DNA from: Micromonospora arida
GTDB lineage: Bacteria > Actinomycetota > Actinomycetes > Mycobacteriales > Micromonosporaceae
Direction of reading: 5' to 3'
Length of the DNA: 64,000 bases
NCBI RefSeq assembly: GCF_003857035.1
Contig: NZ_QGSY01000340.1
Location: forward strand, 1 to 64,000
A model generated the notes under the pieces. The model saw nothing but the letters and a program-made list of their open reading frames with translations, was not told the DNA's origin and did no database searches. Both the position numbers and the translations under genes were made by a program. Of this stretch, positions 26,972 through 35,281 are shown piece after piece (position 1 is the first letter of the stretch; each line of letters begins with the position of its first letter).

Positions 26972-27742
26972 GTGACCCACCCCCAGCCCCGCGTCAGGCC
27001 GCACGACCCCCAACAACCGAACCCGCAGCAGCCGACCCGCTCGTTCGCGGCGACACCGCAGCCGCCGTTCTCGGGGGCTGCGTACCAGGCGGCCGGCGGG
27101 TACACGGGCGCTGGCGGCGGATATCGGGCTCCCGGCGGCCCCGGCTACCCGATCATCGCACCACCCCTGGCGCAGACGGACCGCGCCAAGAAGTCCGTCG
27201 TGCTCGTCGCGGTCACCGCTGCCGTACTCACCCTGCTCACCTGCGTCGGCGGCATCGTGGCGGTCGTCATCGGCACCAAAGGCACCTCGACCACGGTGAG
27301 CGAGGCTCAGGCCACCCCGCCGACCCCACCGCCGGCGAACGACGACACCCGCGACATGTCGCCGGGCGACACCCTGGTCGTCAACAGCCAGGCAGGCACC
27401 GTCGAGATCACCGTGACGAAGTTCAGCAGCGCCACCAAACCCTGCAAGTCCCACGGCCTGAAGCCCGGCGAGGGCATGTACGTGATCGCCGACGTGACGG
27501 TGGCTGTCACCAAGGGCACCGCGTCGACGAACCCGCTCTACTTCCAGTGGGTCGCGGCCGACGGCACCAAGACCACCGCGATCGGTGGCGCCTTCTCCGG
27601 CTGCGGCAAACCGATGCCGGCCGTCGACGACCTGACCGCTGGCACCAGACGCACCGGCAGCGTGGTGTTCGACGTGCACGACACCTCGGGCGCGTTGGAG
27701 TACCAGGACCAGTTCCAGACCGCCGGTTCCTGGAAGCCGTGA
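26972..27742 (+). CDS. Membrane-anchored DUF4352-like protein
   Basis: A 256-residue protein: Pro/Gln/Gly-rich cytoplasmic N-terminus (about 1-75), one transmembrane helix (SVVLVAVTAAVLTLLTCVGGI), a Pro/Thr linker, and an extracellular Ig-like domain with two Cys (TKPCKSH, SGCGKP) resembling DUF4352 lipoproteins. The GTG at 26972 has AAGGAG upstream and is preferred to a start 32 codons earlier. Function unknown. The 200 bp upstream are less GC-rich and may hold its promoter. Confidence 0.75.
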   Translation: MTHPQPRVRPHDPQQPNPQQPTRSFAATPQPPFSGAAYQAAGGYTGAGGGYRAPGGPGYPIIAPPLAQTDRAKKSVVLVAVTAAVLTLLTCVGGIVAVVIGTKGTSTTVSEAQATPPTPPPANDDTRDMSPGDTLVVNSQAGTVEITVTKFSSATKPCKSHGLKPGEGMYVIADVTVAVTKGTASTNPLYFQWVAADGTKTTAIGGAFSGCGKPMPAVDDLTAGTRRTGSVVFDVHDTSGALEYQDQFQTAGSWKP

Positions 27743-27755
27743 CGCGCTGACGCGA

Positions 27756-27788
27756 CGTGGGGCCGGCCCCTTCCGGGCCGGCCCCACG
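27756..27788. terminator. Bidirectional 14-bp hairpin
   Basis: CGTGGGGCCGGCCC at 27756-27769 is exactly complementary to GGGCCGGCCCCACG at 27775-27788, loop CTTCC. It lies between the convergent stops at 27742 and 27807. Confidence 0.82.
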
Positions 27789-27806
27789 CGGTGGGAGAGC
27801 GGTGGG

Positions 27807-28826
27807 TCAGCAGCCCGTCCAACGCACCGGAGTCAACCGGTCGGCGAGGATGTTGCGGAACCCGACGATGGTGCCCGAGTCGGAGATGGACCGCGCACCG
27901 ACGACCACCCCTTTGCCGCCACCCGGCAGGACCCGGGAGGTGGAGCCCCTGGCAACGCGGTCACCACCCACCACGACGCCCTTGGCGTTGACATCGGTCA
28001 GTGCCGGCATCTCCTGGTCGAGCAACGTGTGTGAGCCGTTCCGAAGGTCCCACCGCACCCTGGTCGAGCTGGTGCCGCCGCCCAGCCATACCTGACCGAT
28101 CGCCCAGCGGCCCGCCGCCGCGCCGGCCGTGCTCCACTCGGCGCCCGGGAACGTGAGCGCGTCGATCCGGCCGTTCGGCCGGCGGACCCAGCTGTTCCAG
28201 TCTCCGAAGGGTCCGGCGCTGCCGACGATCGTCCCGTTGTCCGTGATCCCACCAGCCTGGGCGTCTACCGGGGCGTCGAGCACCTCGACCGTGCCCGGAC
28301 GGGCGGCCGGCCAGCGCAGCGCGACCAGTTCCCCGGGGACGATGTCGGAGCCGTAGCCGACGATGTCGCCGGCATCGTTGATGGCGCTGACGAAGATGCC
28401 GGTGGACGGCAGCACCGGCAACTGCTCGAGCTTGCCGTCGCGGTACCTCCACGGCTGCCCGTAGCCGCTCTCCGCCGATCCGTTGCCGATCACGACGCCG
28501 TCGGCGTTGATGTCGACGGGGGTGTCCGTGCTCTTCGACTCCAGTTCGGTGACCCGCTGCCCGTCCCAGAACAGCAGCAGGTACTGGTTGTCGGTCTCAC
28601 CGACCCGCAGCGCGGTGCCCGCGACGTAGCGCCCCGTCGGGTCGACCGCGTTCGCGTCGGCCCGATAGGTGTCGGTCGGGTACGGCAGCGTTCTGATCTT
28701 GCAGGTGCGGGGGGTCGCCCCGCCGGGCGCGGCGGTCGCCGTCGCGGAGACGGCGACCCCGAGCGAGGTGGCCAGCAGACCGGTCGCGGTGGCTGCGAGC
28801 ATCCGGCGTCGAGTGCTTCGATTCAT
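27807..28826 (-). CDS. Secreted HAF-repeat beta-propeller-like protein
   Basis: A 339-residue exported protein. The N-terminus MNRSTRRRMLAATATGLL has an arginine cluster resembling a Tat signal, with cleavage near ATAAPGG. The mature part contains at least five HAF-type repeats: DINADGVVIGNG, AINDAGDIVGYG, GITDNGTIVGSA, DVNAKGVVVGGD and SISDSGTIVGFR. Such repeats suggest a propeller of unknown ligand. The ATG at 28826 has GGGGAGC upstream; a longer frame is not supported. Confidence 0.82.
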   Translation of the reverse strand: MNRSTRRRMLAATATGLLATSLGVAVSATATAAPGGATPRTCKIRTLPYPTDTYRADANAVDPTGRYVAGTALRVGETDNQYLLLFWDGQRVTELESKSTDTPVDINADGVVIGNGSAESGYGQPWRYRDGKLEQLPVLPSTGIFVSAINDAGDIVGYGSDIVPGELVALRWPAARPGTVEVLDAPVDAQAGGITDNGTIVGSAGPFGDWNSWVRRPNGRIDALTFPGAEWSTAGAAAGRWAIGQVWLGGGTSSTRVRWDLRNGSHTLLDQEMPALTDVNAKGVVVGGDRVARGSTSRVLPGGGKGVVVGARSISDSGTIVGFRNILADRLTPVRWTGC

Positions 28827-28946
28827 CCTTGCTCCCCGTGTGGGGCCCGGGTACTCCCGAGCATTCCGTTGATACTCGGCTCCACAGGTGAGCTGGCTTC
28901 TCGGTTGCGTACTGTCAGCCAAGGGACAGCAGAGGATCCGCCGGAC

Positions 28947-30032
28947 CTACCGCGCCCAAGCCTGCTGGCCAGTGACGACGGGCTGGCCGGTGCGTACCGA
29001 TTCTTCGATGGCGAGGCTGATCAGGTGGTCCTGGCATGCTTCGGCGAGGGGATACGGAGCCGGGCCCTCCGCCCGCGCCCACGCCCCGGCGCGAGCGACG
29101 ATGTCGGCCACCGCGATGTCGTCGTCGGACATCCCGCTGCCGACGAACGGATTGCGGTAGACCACGTCGCCGTCGAAGCTGATGTGCTTGAGGTCGAGCC
29201 CTTCCAGGTTGAGGTCGAGACCGGTCTGCCGCCGGGTCAGGAACGACTCCACCGGCGTGCTCGGGTCGACCAGGCGGACCACCCGGTCGTCCACCAGCTC
29301 ACCGCGCGAGCCTCGGACCACCAATCGGCGGGTACGCAGCGGGTTCCACCACTGGTTGTCGGTGAAGTCGTACAACCCCATCCGCCCACCGAAGTCGATG
29401 GTCGCGAGGGTGGTGGAGAGCTGCTGCGGGGTGTCGTCGCCGCTCCAGCCGGCCGGCGAGAGCGGGTTGGCCAGCGGTGCGACGAAGGCGCGCGCGCTCA
29501 CCTCGGCGCTCTCGTGACCGACGCCGAGCAGACCCCGGATCAGGGAGACCGCGTGGTACAGGTGGGTCGAGGAGATCTGGACCGAGGTCGGCTCACCGAG
29601 CACTCCTGCGCCAACCAACGCCAGCCGCGCTGCGTGCCCAGGCATCAGCAGGTACTGCTCGGCGACCTGCACCAGGCCGCTGGCTCCGACGTCGGCCCAG
29701 AGCGAGCGCAGACCCGCCAGGTCAGGGGCGGGCGGCGTCTCGGCGAGCACCGGTACGCCGGCTGCCACCAGCTCCCGGGTCGCCTCGGGCGTCACCGGCC
29801 ACGGCACCGACACGATGACGAAGTCCGGCCGCTCGTGGGCGAGCAACTCCGCCGTCGTGCGGAAGGTCCGCACGCCCCAGTCGGCCGTCACGGCAGCTCC
29901 CCGAGATTCGGTACGCGTCACCACCCCGGTCACCCGGAACCGCTCGGGGAGCAGCCGGGCCAGGCGAAGGAAGAACTCACCTCGCCAGCCACTGCCGATG
30001 ATGCCGAACCGGGTCTGGGCCACCGAAGTCAT
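28947..30032 (-). CDS. Gfo/Idh/MocA-family oxidoreductase
   Basis: A 361-residue NAD(P)-dependent dehydrogenase of the glucose-fructose oxidoreductase/inositol dehydrogenase family. The N-terminal Rossmann fold has RFGIIGSGWRGEFF and the family-typical PVLAETPPAPD segment (usual form EKP, here ETP). The substrate is probably a sugar or inositol derivative but is not predictable. The EKP lysine, catalytic in many members, is replaced, so an atypical reaction is possible. It is divergent from the gene at 30092. Confidence 0.85.
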   Translation of the reverse strand: MTSVAQTRFGIIGSGWRGEFFLRLARLLPERFRVTGVVTRTESRGAAVTADWGVRTFRTTAELLAHERPDFVIVSVPWPVTPEATRELVAAGVPVLAETPPAPDLAGLRSLWADVGASGLVQVAEQYLLMPGHAARLALVGAGVLGEPTSVQISSTHLYHAVSLIRGLLGVGHESAEVSARAFVAPLANPLSPAGWSGDDTPQQLSTTLATIDFGGRMGLYDFTDNQWWNPLRTRRLVVRGSRGELVDDRVVRLVDPSTPVESFLTRRQTGLDLNLEGLDLKHISFDGDVVYRNPFVGSGMSDDDIAVADIVARAGAWARAEGPAPYPLAEACQDHLISLAIEESVRTGQPVVTGQQAWAR

Positions 30033-30091
30033 CTGGGCTCCTCACGTAGAGGTCCGGATGCTAACCGCTCTCCTTCGCTACGGTGGCGCTG

Positions 30092-30826
30092 ATGACCACC
30101 GACCCTGGGCGCGCCGTACCCGTGCTGATGCCCGACGCGGGACCGCCCCTGGACTACTACCTGGTCCTACCTCGACCCGACGACCGCAGCTCGGCCACCA
30201 CTGTGGAGGGAATCGTCGTCGAGGAGTTCACCCGCCACCACGACTTCACCACGACAGGGCTGGACAGCGCTGGCTGGACGCCGGAGGCCGGCTGGTGGAG
30301 TTCCGCCGCGCTGAGCCGCGGCATGCGCACCGACCCCGAGATGCTGACGCGGGTGCTCCCCACCTCCCGCCGGGAGGCCGAGGACGTCCACCGCGCACTC
30401 GGTGGTTGGCAACTGCCGGCCGAGAAGGTGCTTCGTACGCACTTCCTCGACCATCAACCGATCGCCACCGCCCCGCCGCTGCGGCTCGGCCCGGCGCAGC
30501 CACCGGACGGCTTCCACGAACGGCGGGTGTACCGCGTCCTCTTCGCCAAGGACCTCCGCGCCGAGCAGGTGGCGAGCCTCCGGACGGCCTGGCGGACACC
30601 GGCGGGCGGCACGGCCGCGTCCGCCGCGACCGGTCGTCTCGACGAACACGGCGACCAGTTCACCTGGGATCTGCGCCGCGTCGGCCACTCCCTGGCCTGG
30701 TGTCTCGACGTGACCGCGCTGCTGCGAACCGACGCCACCGCGGCGCTCGGCTCGACCCTGTCCGAGCTGACGAACGTCCTGCGCCGGCACGGCCTGATAC
30801 CCGTGACGACCGAACGCTTCGCCTAG
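30092..30826 (+). CDS. Hypothetical soluble protein
   Basis: A 244-residue protein beginning MTTDPGRAVPVLMPDAG; the frame can also start at a GTG three codons upstream. It has no signal peptide or membrane helix. It contains a central basic region (FHERRVYRVLFAKDLRAEQ) and ends HGLIPVTTERFA. No recognised motif. It is separated from the divergent oxidoreductase by about 60 bp and followed by a terminator hairpin. Confidence 0.7.
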   Translation: MTTDPGRAVPVLMPDAGPPLDYYLVLPRPDDRSSATTVEGIVVEEFTRHHDFTTTGLDSAGWTPEAGWWSSAALSRGMRTDPEMLTRVLPTSRREAEDVHRALGGWQLPAEKVLRTHFLDHQPIATAPPLRLGPAQPPDGFHERRVYRVLFAKDLRAEQVASLRTAWRTPAGGTAASAATGRLDEHGDQFTWDLRRVGHSLAWCLDVTALLRTDATAALGSTLSELTNVLRRHGLIPVTTERFA

Positions 30827-30889
30827 GTGGATCAACGCCTGGCCTGCCCGCCGGGGACCTCGGAGGTCGATCACGCACCCGAAGATCGC

Positions 30890-30923
30890 AAAAGGCCGTC
30901 TCCGACTCGCGGAAACGGCCTTT
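30890..30923 (+). terminator. Hairpin between 30092 gene and tRNA-Ala
   Basis: AAAGGCCGTCTCCG at 30891-30904 pairs with CGGAAACGGCCTTT at 30910-30923 with one mismatch, loop ACTCG. The right arm ends in TTT. It could terminate the plus-strand gene and, in the other direction, the tRNA-Ala transcript. Confidence 0.75.
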
Positions 30924-30932
30924 GACCTGGGG

Positions 30933-31006
30933 TGGAGCTGAGGGGATTTGAACCCCTGACCCCCTCGATGCGAACGAGGTGCGCTACCAGTCTGCGCCAC
31001 AGCCCC
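30933..31006 (-). tRNA. tRNA-Ala (anticodon CGC)
   Basis: On the minus strand this gives a 74-nt cloverleaf. The acceptor stem is GGGGCTG/CAGCTCC with an A discriminator. The D-arm contains AGACTGGTAGC. The anticodon stem CCTCG/CGAGG encloses the loop TTCGCAT, giving anticodon CGC. The T-arm is AGGGG-TTCAAAT-CCCCT. CCA is not encoded. Confidence 0.95.
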
Positions 31007-31126
31007 CCACCGGCGAACCGGCTTCGGTCCCACCCGGCTTACACCGGGCGGGCCGGCAGCAAGGCTAACAGGTCGTCGGCCTCCACCGCGAATCCGCCCC
31101 CGGCCCGGCCCTGCGACCCGCCCAAA

Positions 31127-31201
31127 GATCGACTCGGGTTCCTGGAAATCGGGGCATCCCGGACGCCCCAACCACCCGACTTCCAGGAACCCGAGTCGAT
31201 C
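31127..31201. repeat. 27-bp inverted repeat near glpR end
   Basis: Arms 31127-31153 and 31175-31201 are complementary with one mismatch, including 21 consecutive perfect pairs (core GACTCGGGTTCCTGGAA), around a 21-nt loop. It lies between tRNA-Ala and the 3' end of glpR. The stop of glpR is 47 bp away, so it may terminate the long minus-strand division operon, but there is no U-tract. Confidence 0.75.
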
Positions 31202-31247
31202 AAGCCGGCCGGGCACGGCCAGACCCGGGGCACGGGCGGGACCCGCG

Positions 31248-32024
31248 TCAGGCGCCTCGGCCGGCCTCGTAGGGGCGGCCTCGCAGGCCGCCCGAGCGCC
31301 GGTACGAGACCGATCCACCGTTGACCGCCGCCGGCAGGTCTCCCGGCCGGTCCAGGCCCATGGCGGCTCGGCGTACCCCTTCGCGCTGGGCGGCGAGGCG
31401 GCGCTGCGCCTCCCGGCGGGCGGCGGCCCGGCGGGCCTGCTCCCGGCGCACCTCGGCCTGCCGGGCGGCCAACCAGGCGGCCTCCCGGGCTCGGGCGCGG
31501 CGGCGGCGACGCCCGGCGAGGGCCTGACCCCGCAGGTGCACGACGTACAGGGCCAGGAGCAGGAAGGTGACCCCGAAGCCGACCCAGAAGCCGGGGCTGA
31601 CGAACAGCACGCCGATCAGCTCGACGACGTTGAGGAGCAGCAGGGCGGCGAGCACCCGGCGACGCCGGTACACGGCGGGGGTGTGCTGTCGGCGCGGCGG
31701 CGGGCGGCGACGGGACCGCTTCGGTGCGGCGGGCACGGCGCGCAGTCGACCGGAGCGGCGGACGGCCGGTGGCGCGGAGACCGGCGCGCTCAACACACCG
31801 GTAGTCGCGTCTTCACTGAGAGTGACGATCAGCGAGCGCGGAGGGTGGACGGGTCGCCGTCCCGGCACAGTGCGGCGCCGTCGGCGGCGCTGGAGCACCC
31901 GCGCCGTCGACTGCGCCCGCTCCGCCACCAGCCGCTCGGTGGCGTCGTACCGGCGAACCAACGCCGGGGCCAGGGCGAGCAGGCCGGCGGCGGCGAGGAC
32001 GGCGAGGAGCACCGAGGTCGGCAC
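31248..32024 (-). CDS. glpR: GlpR/SepX-like membrane receptor of cell division
   Basis: A 258-residue protein: an N-terminal membrane helix (VPTSVLLAVLAAAGLLALAPALV), a cytoplasmic Arg/Pro-rich stretch, a double membrane segment at about 123-165 (VLAALLLLNVVELIGVLF, WVGFGVTFLLLALYVV), a long Arg/Ala-rich helical region, and a terminal motif around GLDRPGDLPAAVNG. Topology and position next to glp, rimJ and galU match the membrane receptor of gephyrin-like Glp described in corynebacteria and SepX of Streptomyces; this rests on established reports and synteny. The GTG at 32024 has GGGAGG upstream. Confidence 0.78.
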   Translation of the reverse strand: MPTSVLLAVLAAAGLLALAPALVRRYDATERLVAERAQSTARVLQRRRRRRTVPGRRPVHPPRSLIVTLSEDATTGVLSAPVSAPPAVRRSGRLRAVPAAPKRSRRRPPPRRQHTPAVYRRRRVLAALLLLNVVELIGVLFVSPGFWVGFGVTFLLLALYVVHLRGQALAGRRRRRARAREAAWLAARQAEVRREQARRAAARREAQRRLAAQREGVRRAAMGLDRPGDLPAAVNGGSVSYRRSGGLRGRPYEAGRGA

Positions 32025-32237
32025 CCTCACCCCTCCCGTCACCGTCACCGAATTCGAAGCAACCGCGATCCGACCGCAGGATCTTCCATCGATCACGCCT
32101 GGGCGCGTGGATCGTCCGGCCGGGGAGCGCTTGCCGCAGCTTGCAGTTACTTGAGGTTACGGCGCGCCGACCGGGATGCCACCGCGCCGCGCCGATCCCG
32201 TCCGTGGGACGAGTGGGCGGATGTCCGGGAAATCCTC

Positions 32238-32894
32238 CTACCGCGCGTTGGCGCGAACCCGGTGCCAGCGGGCCAGCAGACCACCGTCGGCGGCGATCTC
32301 CTCACTCGTCATCGCGTACCCGATGTGGTCCCGCCACGCGCCGTCGATGTGCATGTAGCGCACGTGGTACGCCTCCTCGCGGAAGCCCAACTTCTCCACC
32401 ACCCGGCGGGACGGCCGGTTCTCCGGGCGGATGTTCACCTCCACCCGGTGCAGCCCGCCCGGCCCGAACGCGTGGTCCACGGCGAGCGCCAGCGCCGTCG
32501 GGATCACACCCTGGCCGGCGACCCGCGCGTCCACCCAGTAGCCGACGTAGCCGGAGCAGAGCGCCCGCCGCACGATGCTGCCCACGTTGATGTGCCCGAC
32601 CAGCCGGTCCCGGTCGGCCTCACGCAGGCAGACCGCGAACGGCATGCCCTCACCCTCGCGGGCCGAACGGCGCTGGTCACGGTGCACCCAACGGAACGCG
32701 GCCGGCGAGTTCATCTCGTCCCAACCGCCGGGCAGTGACGACTCCCAGGGTGCCAGCCAGGCCCGGTTGGCCCGCCGTACCTCCGACCAGGCCGCCGCGT
32801 CGGAGCGCCGGTAGGGGCGCAGCAGCACCGGGCCGTCGGCCAGCTCCACCGGCCAGCCCGGTGCCCGCGCGGGTCCGAAGAGACTCACCCGCAC
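32238..32894 (-). CDS. rimJ: GNAT acetyltransferase, RimJ/RimL type
   Basis: A 218-residue GNAT-fold N-acetyltransferase. It has VLLRPYRRSDAAAW near the N-terminus, the acetyl-CoA region around GYWVDARVAGQGVIPTALAL, and NRPSRRVVEKLGFREE, the usual RimJ-like C-terminal signature. The protein substrate is unknown; E. coli RimJ acetylates ribosomal S5. Its place between glp and glpR is conserved in mycobacteria (Rv0995). The start is the GTG at 32894, with another GTG two codons later. Confidence 0.88.
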   Translation of the reverse strand: MRVSLFGPARAPGWPVELADGPVLLRPYRRSDAAAWSEVRRANRAWLAPWESSLPGGWDEMNSPAAFRWVHRDQRRSAREGEGMPFAVCLREADRDRLVGHINVGSIVRRALCSGYVGYWVDARVAGQGVIPTALALAVDHAFGPGGLHRVEVNIRPENRPSRRVVEKLGFREEAYHVRYMHIDGAWRDHIGYAMTSEEIAADGGLLARWHRVRANAR

Positions 32895-32999
32895 AGTCTC
32901 CCGCGCGGGACCGTGTCGCGCGCAAGTGGCCCCACCGCGTTCACCGCACAGATCCCGACGATCACCGGCGCGGGCCGCGAGCGGACCGGCCGGGACGCG

Positions 33000-34313
33000 T
33001 CACCGGCGGCGGTCCAGCAGCAGGACGTCCACGGTGGAGCCGGCGGCGGCCGTGGTGACCCGCTCGCCGAGCACCAGCAGCCCGTTGGCCTCGGCCAACC
33101 CGGAGAGGGTGAACGGCCCGCCACTGAGCGGCTGGACCGTGTACCCGCCGCCGCGTCGCTCGGCGACGTGCGCCGGCCGGAACTCGCGCAGCCCCGTCGG
33201 CGACGACACGGTCTCCAGCAGATGTGCCCGCACGCTGGGTCGGAACACCGGCTCGGCCCCGGCGAGCAGTTGGATGGCGGGGCGGGCCAGCACCTCGAAG
33301 CCGATCAACGCAGCGCCCGGGTCGCCGGGCAGGCAGACCACCGGCACCTCCTCGGCGCCGACAGTGCCGAACCCGAGCGCGGTGCCGGGATAGAGCGCCA
33401 CGTCGGTGAAGGTGACCGGCCCGGCGCGACCGCCCTCACGGCGGGAGAGGATCCGACGCACCATGTCTCCGGGGCCGGTGCCGGTGCCCCCGGTGGTGAT
33501 GATCAGGTCAGCGCGCAGCGTCTGGTCCTCCAGCAGCCCGCGCAGCCCCTCCGGGTCGTCGTCGCAGATTCCCACCCGGTACGCCAGCGCGCCCACCTCG
33601 GCCGCCGCGGCGGTCAGCGCGTGCGAGTTCGCGTCCACCACCTGACCGGGCTGACTGCCCCGGCCCACGTCGACGAGTTCGTCACCGGTGGCCACGATGA
33701 CCACCCGGGGACTGGGCCGGACCACCACGTGCCCGATGCCGGTGGCCGCGAAGACCGCGACGAGGGCCGGGGAGACGTACGTGCCGGCGCGGGCGAGCAG
33801 GGTGCCGGCGGGCAGCTCCTCACCCGCTCGGCGTACCCCGTACCCCCGTTTGGGGGTGCGGAAGATCTCCACCGCGGCCATGCCCTGGTCGGTCCACTCC
33901 ACCGGGACCACGACGTCAGCGGCGACCGGCAGCGGGGCCCCGGCGGCCACCGAGAAGCACGAGCCGGGGGTGAGCCGGACCGGCCGCCAGCTCGCGGCGC
34001 CGAGATCGCCGACCACGTTGAGCCGGATGGTTCGGCCGCCGGGCGTGCCGGAGGGGGCCGGGACGTAGCTTGGCCCCCGACCCCCTCCGGAAATGTCCTC
34101 CCAGCGCGCGGCGTAGCCGTCCACGGCCGCCTGGTCGAAGGCCGGGAAGGCGTGCGGCGCGACGACGTCCTCGGCAAGGACGTTGCCGTGCGCCTGGGTG
34201 AGGTCGAGGTCGAGTGGCGGCAGCGCGCGCAACCTGCGCAGCACGCTGCCCAGGTAGTCGGCGAGCGGCGTCAACTCGTTCGCGGCCGCCTCGGCGTCGG
34301 CCGTCGCGGTCAT
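33000..34313 (-). CDS. glp: Gephyrin-like molybdotransferase homologue Glp (MoeA family)
   Basis: A 437-residue MoeA/gephyrin-E-domain protein. It has FDQAAVDGYAAR (family DNSAMDGYA block), the MPT-binding GGTGTGPGDMVR, ATGDELVDVG and the C-terminal barrel. MoeA inserts molybdate into molybdopterin, but in actinobacteria the copy beside glpR and galU has been reported to bind FtsZ and act in division. It overlaps galU by an ATGA junction. No other molybdopterin genes are in the window, supporting the division role by inference. The usual Met of DGYA is Val here. Confidence 0.87.
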   Translation of the reverse strand: MTATADAEAAANELTPLADYLGSVLRRLRALPPLDLDLTQAHGNVLAEDVVAPHAFPAFDQAAVDGYAARWEDISGGGRGPSYVPAPSGTPGGRTIRLNVVGDLGAASWRPVRLTPGSCFSVAAGAPLPVAADVVVPVEWTDQGMAAVEIFRTPKRGYGVRRAGEELPAGTLLARAGTYVSPALVAVFAATGIGHVVVRPSPRVVIVATGDELVDVGRGSQPGQVVDANSHALTAAAAEVGALAYRVGICDDDPEGLRGLLEDQTLRADLIITTGGTGTGPGDMVRRILSRREGGRAGPVTFTDVALYPGTALGFGTVGAEEVPVVCLPGDPGAALIGFEVLARPAIQLLAGAEPVFRPSVRAHLLETVSSPTGLREFRPAHVAERRGGGYTVQPLSGGPFTLSGLAEANGLLVLGERVTTAAAGSTVDVLLLDRRR

Positions 34314-35272
34314 GTACCAGATCCGCCTGCCGCGTCGGCCTTGACGAAGTCAGCCAGCCAGGACCGGAACTCGGTGCCCAGGTCCTCGCGCTCGGCGGCG
34401 ATCTGCACCACCGTCTGGAGGTACCCCAGCGGCATGCCGGTGTCGTAGCGGGTGCCCCGGTAGACGATCGCGTGCACCGGGACGCCCTCGGTACGCAGCA
34501 GCTCCATCGCGTCGGTCAGCTGGATCTCGCCGCCGCTGCCCGGCTTGGTCCGCCGGATCGCGTCGAAGATCTTGCCCGGCAACACGTAGCGGCCGAGCAC
34601 CGCGAGGTTGCTCGGGGCGTCCTCGGGCTGCGGCTTCTCCACCATCCCGGTCACCTTGACGACCTCGCCGATGTCGGTCAGCTCCGACTCGGCCGGCTCG
34701 ACGGAGGCGATCCCGTACCGCTTGGTCTCGGACGGGTCGACCTCGAAGAAGGCGAGCACCACACCGCCGGTGCGGGCCTGCAACTCCAGCATCGCCGGCA
34801 GCAGCGGCTCCGACGGCTTGACGAACTCGTCGCCGAGCAGCACCGCGAAGGGCTGGTCGCCGACGTGCGACTCGGCGTACCCGATGGCGTGGCCGAGCCC
34901 GAGCTGCTCGGGCTGCCGCACTGTGTAGATCTCGGCCAGCTCGCTGGGCCGGCGCACGGCGGCCAGCCGCTCGGAGTCGCCCTTCTCCTCCAACCTGGTC
35001 TCCAGGTCCGGGCGACGGTCGAAGTGGTCCACCATCGACGTCTTACCCCGACCGGTGATCAGCAACACGTCACCGATGCCAGCCTGCGTGGCCTCCTCGA
35101 CGATGTACTGCAGAACCGGCCTGTCCACCACCGGCAGCAGCTCCTTGGGCACCGCCTTGGTGGCCGGCAGGAACCGGGTGGCCAGTCCGGCGGCCGGGAT
35201 GACGGCCTTGACCGCCAGGGGACGGCCGTTTGCGGCGACCGTCGATGAGGGGTTCGCTGAGTGCTCCGACAT
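34310..35272 (-). CDS. galU: UTP-glucose-1-phosphate uridylyltransferase
   Basis: A 320-residue nucleotidyltransferase that makes UDP-glucose for envelope polysaccharides. It has the signature AVIPAAGLATRFLPATKAVPKE, ELLPVVDRPVLQYIVEEA and VLLGDEFV. The ATG at 35272 is preceded by a short AT-poor leader, and its stop overlaps the glp start by four bases. The galU-glp-rimJ-glpR order on one strand equals M. tuberculosis Rv0993-Rv0996. Confidence 0.95.
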   Translation of the reverse strand: MSEHSANPSSTVAANGRPLAVKAVIPAAGLATRFLPATKAVPKELLPVVDRPVLQYIVEEATQAGIGDVLLITGRGKTSMVDHFDRRPDLETRLEEKGDSERLAAVRRPSELAEIYTVRQPEQLGLGHAIGYAESHVGDQPFAVLLGDEFVKPSEPLLPAMLELQARTGGVVLAFFEVDPSETKRYGIASVEPAESELTDIGEVVKVTGMVEKPQPEDAPSNLAVLGRYVLPGKIFDAIRRTKPGSGGEIQLTDAMELLRTEGVPVHAIVYRGTRYDTGMPLGYLQTVVQIAAEREDLGTEFRSWLADFVKADAAGGSGT

Positions 35273-35281
35273 GCCGCGAGA

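Noticed and set aside
33000..34313. Ordinary molybdopterin molybdotransferase MoeA
   Set aside because: Not excluded biochemically, but gene context with glpR and galU and lack of other mo-genes favour the division-type homologue.
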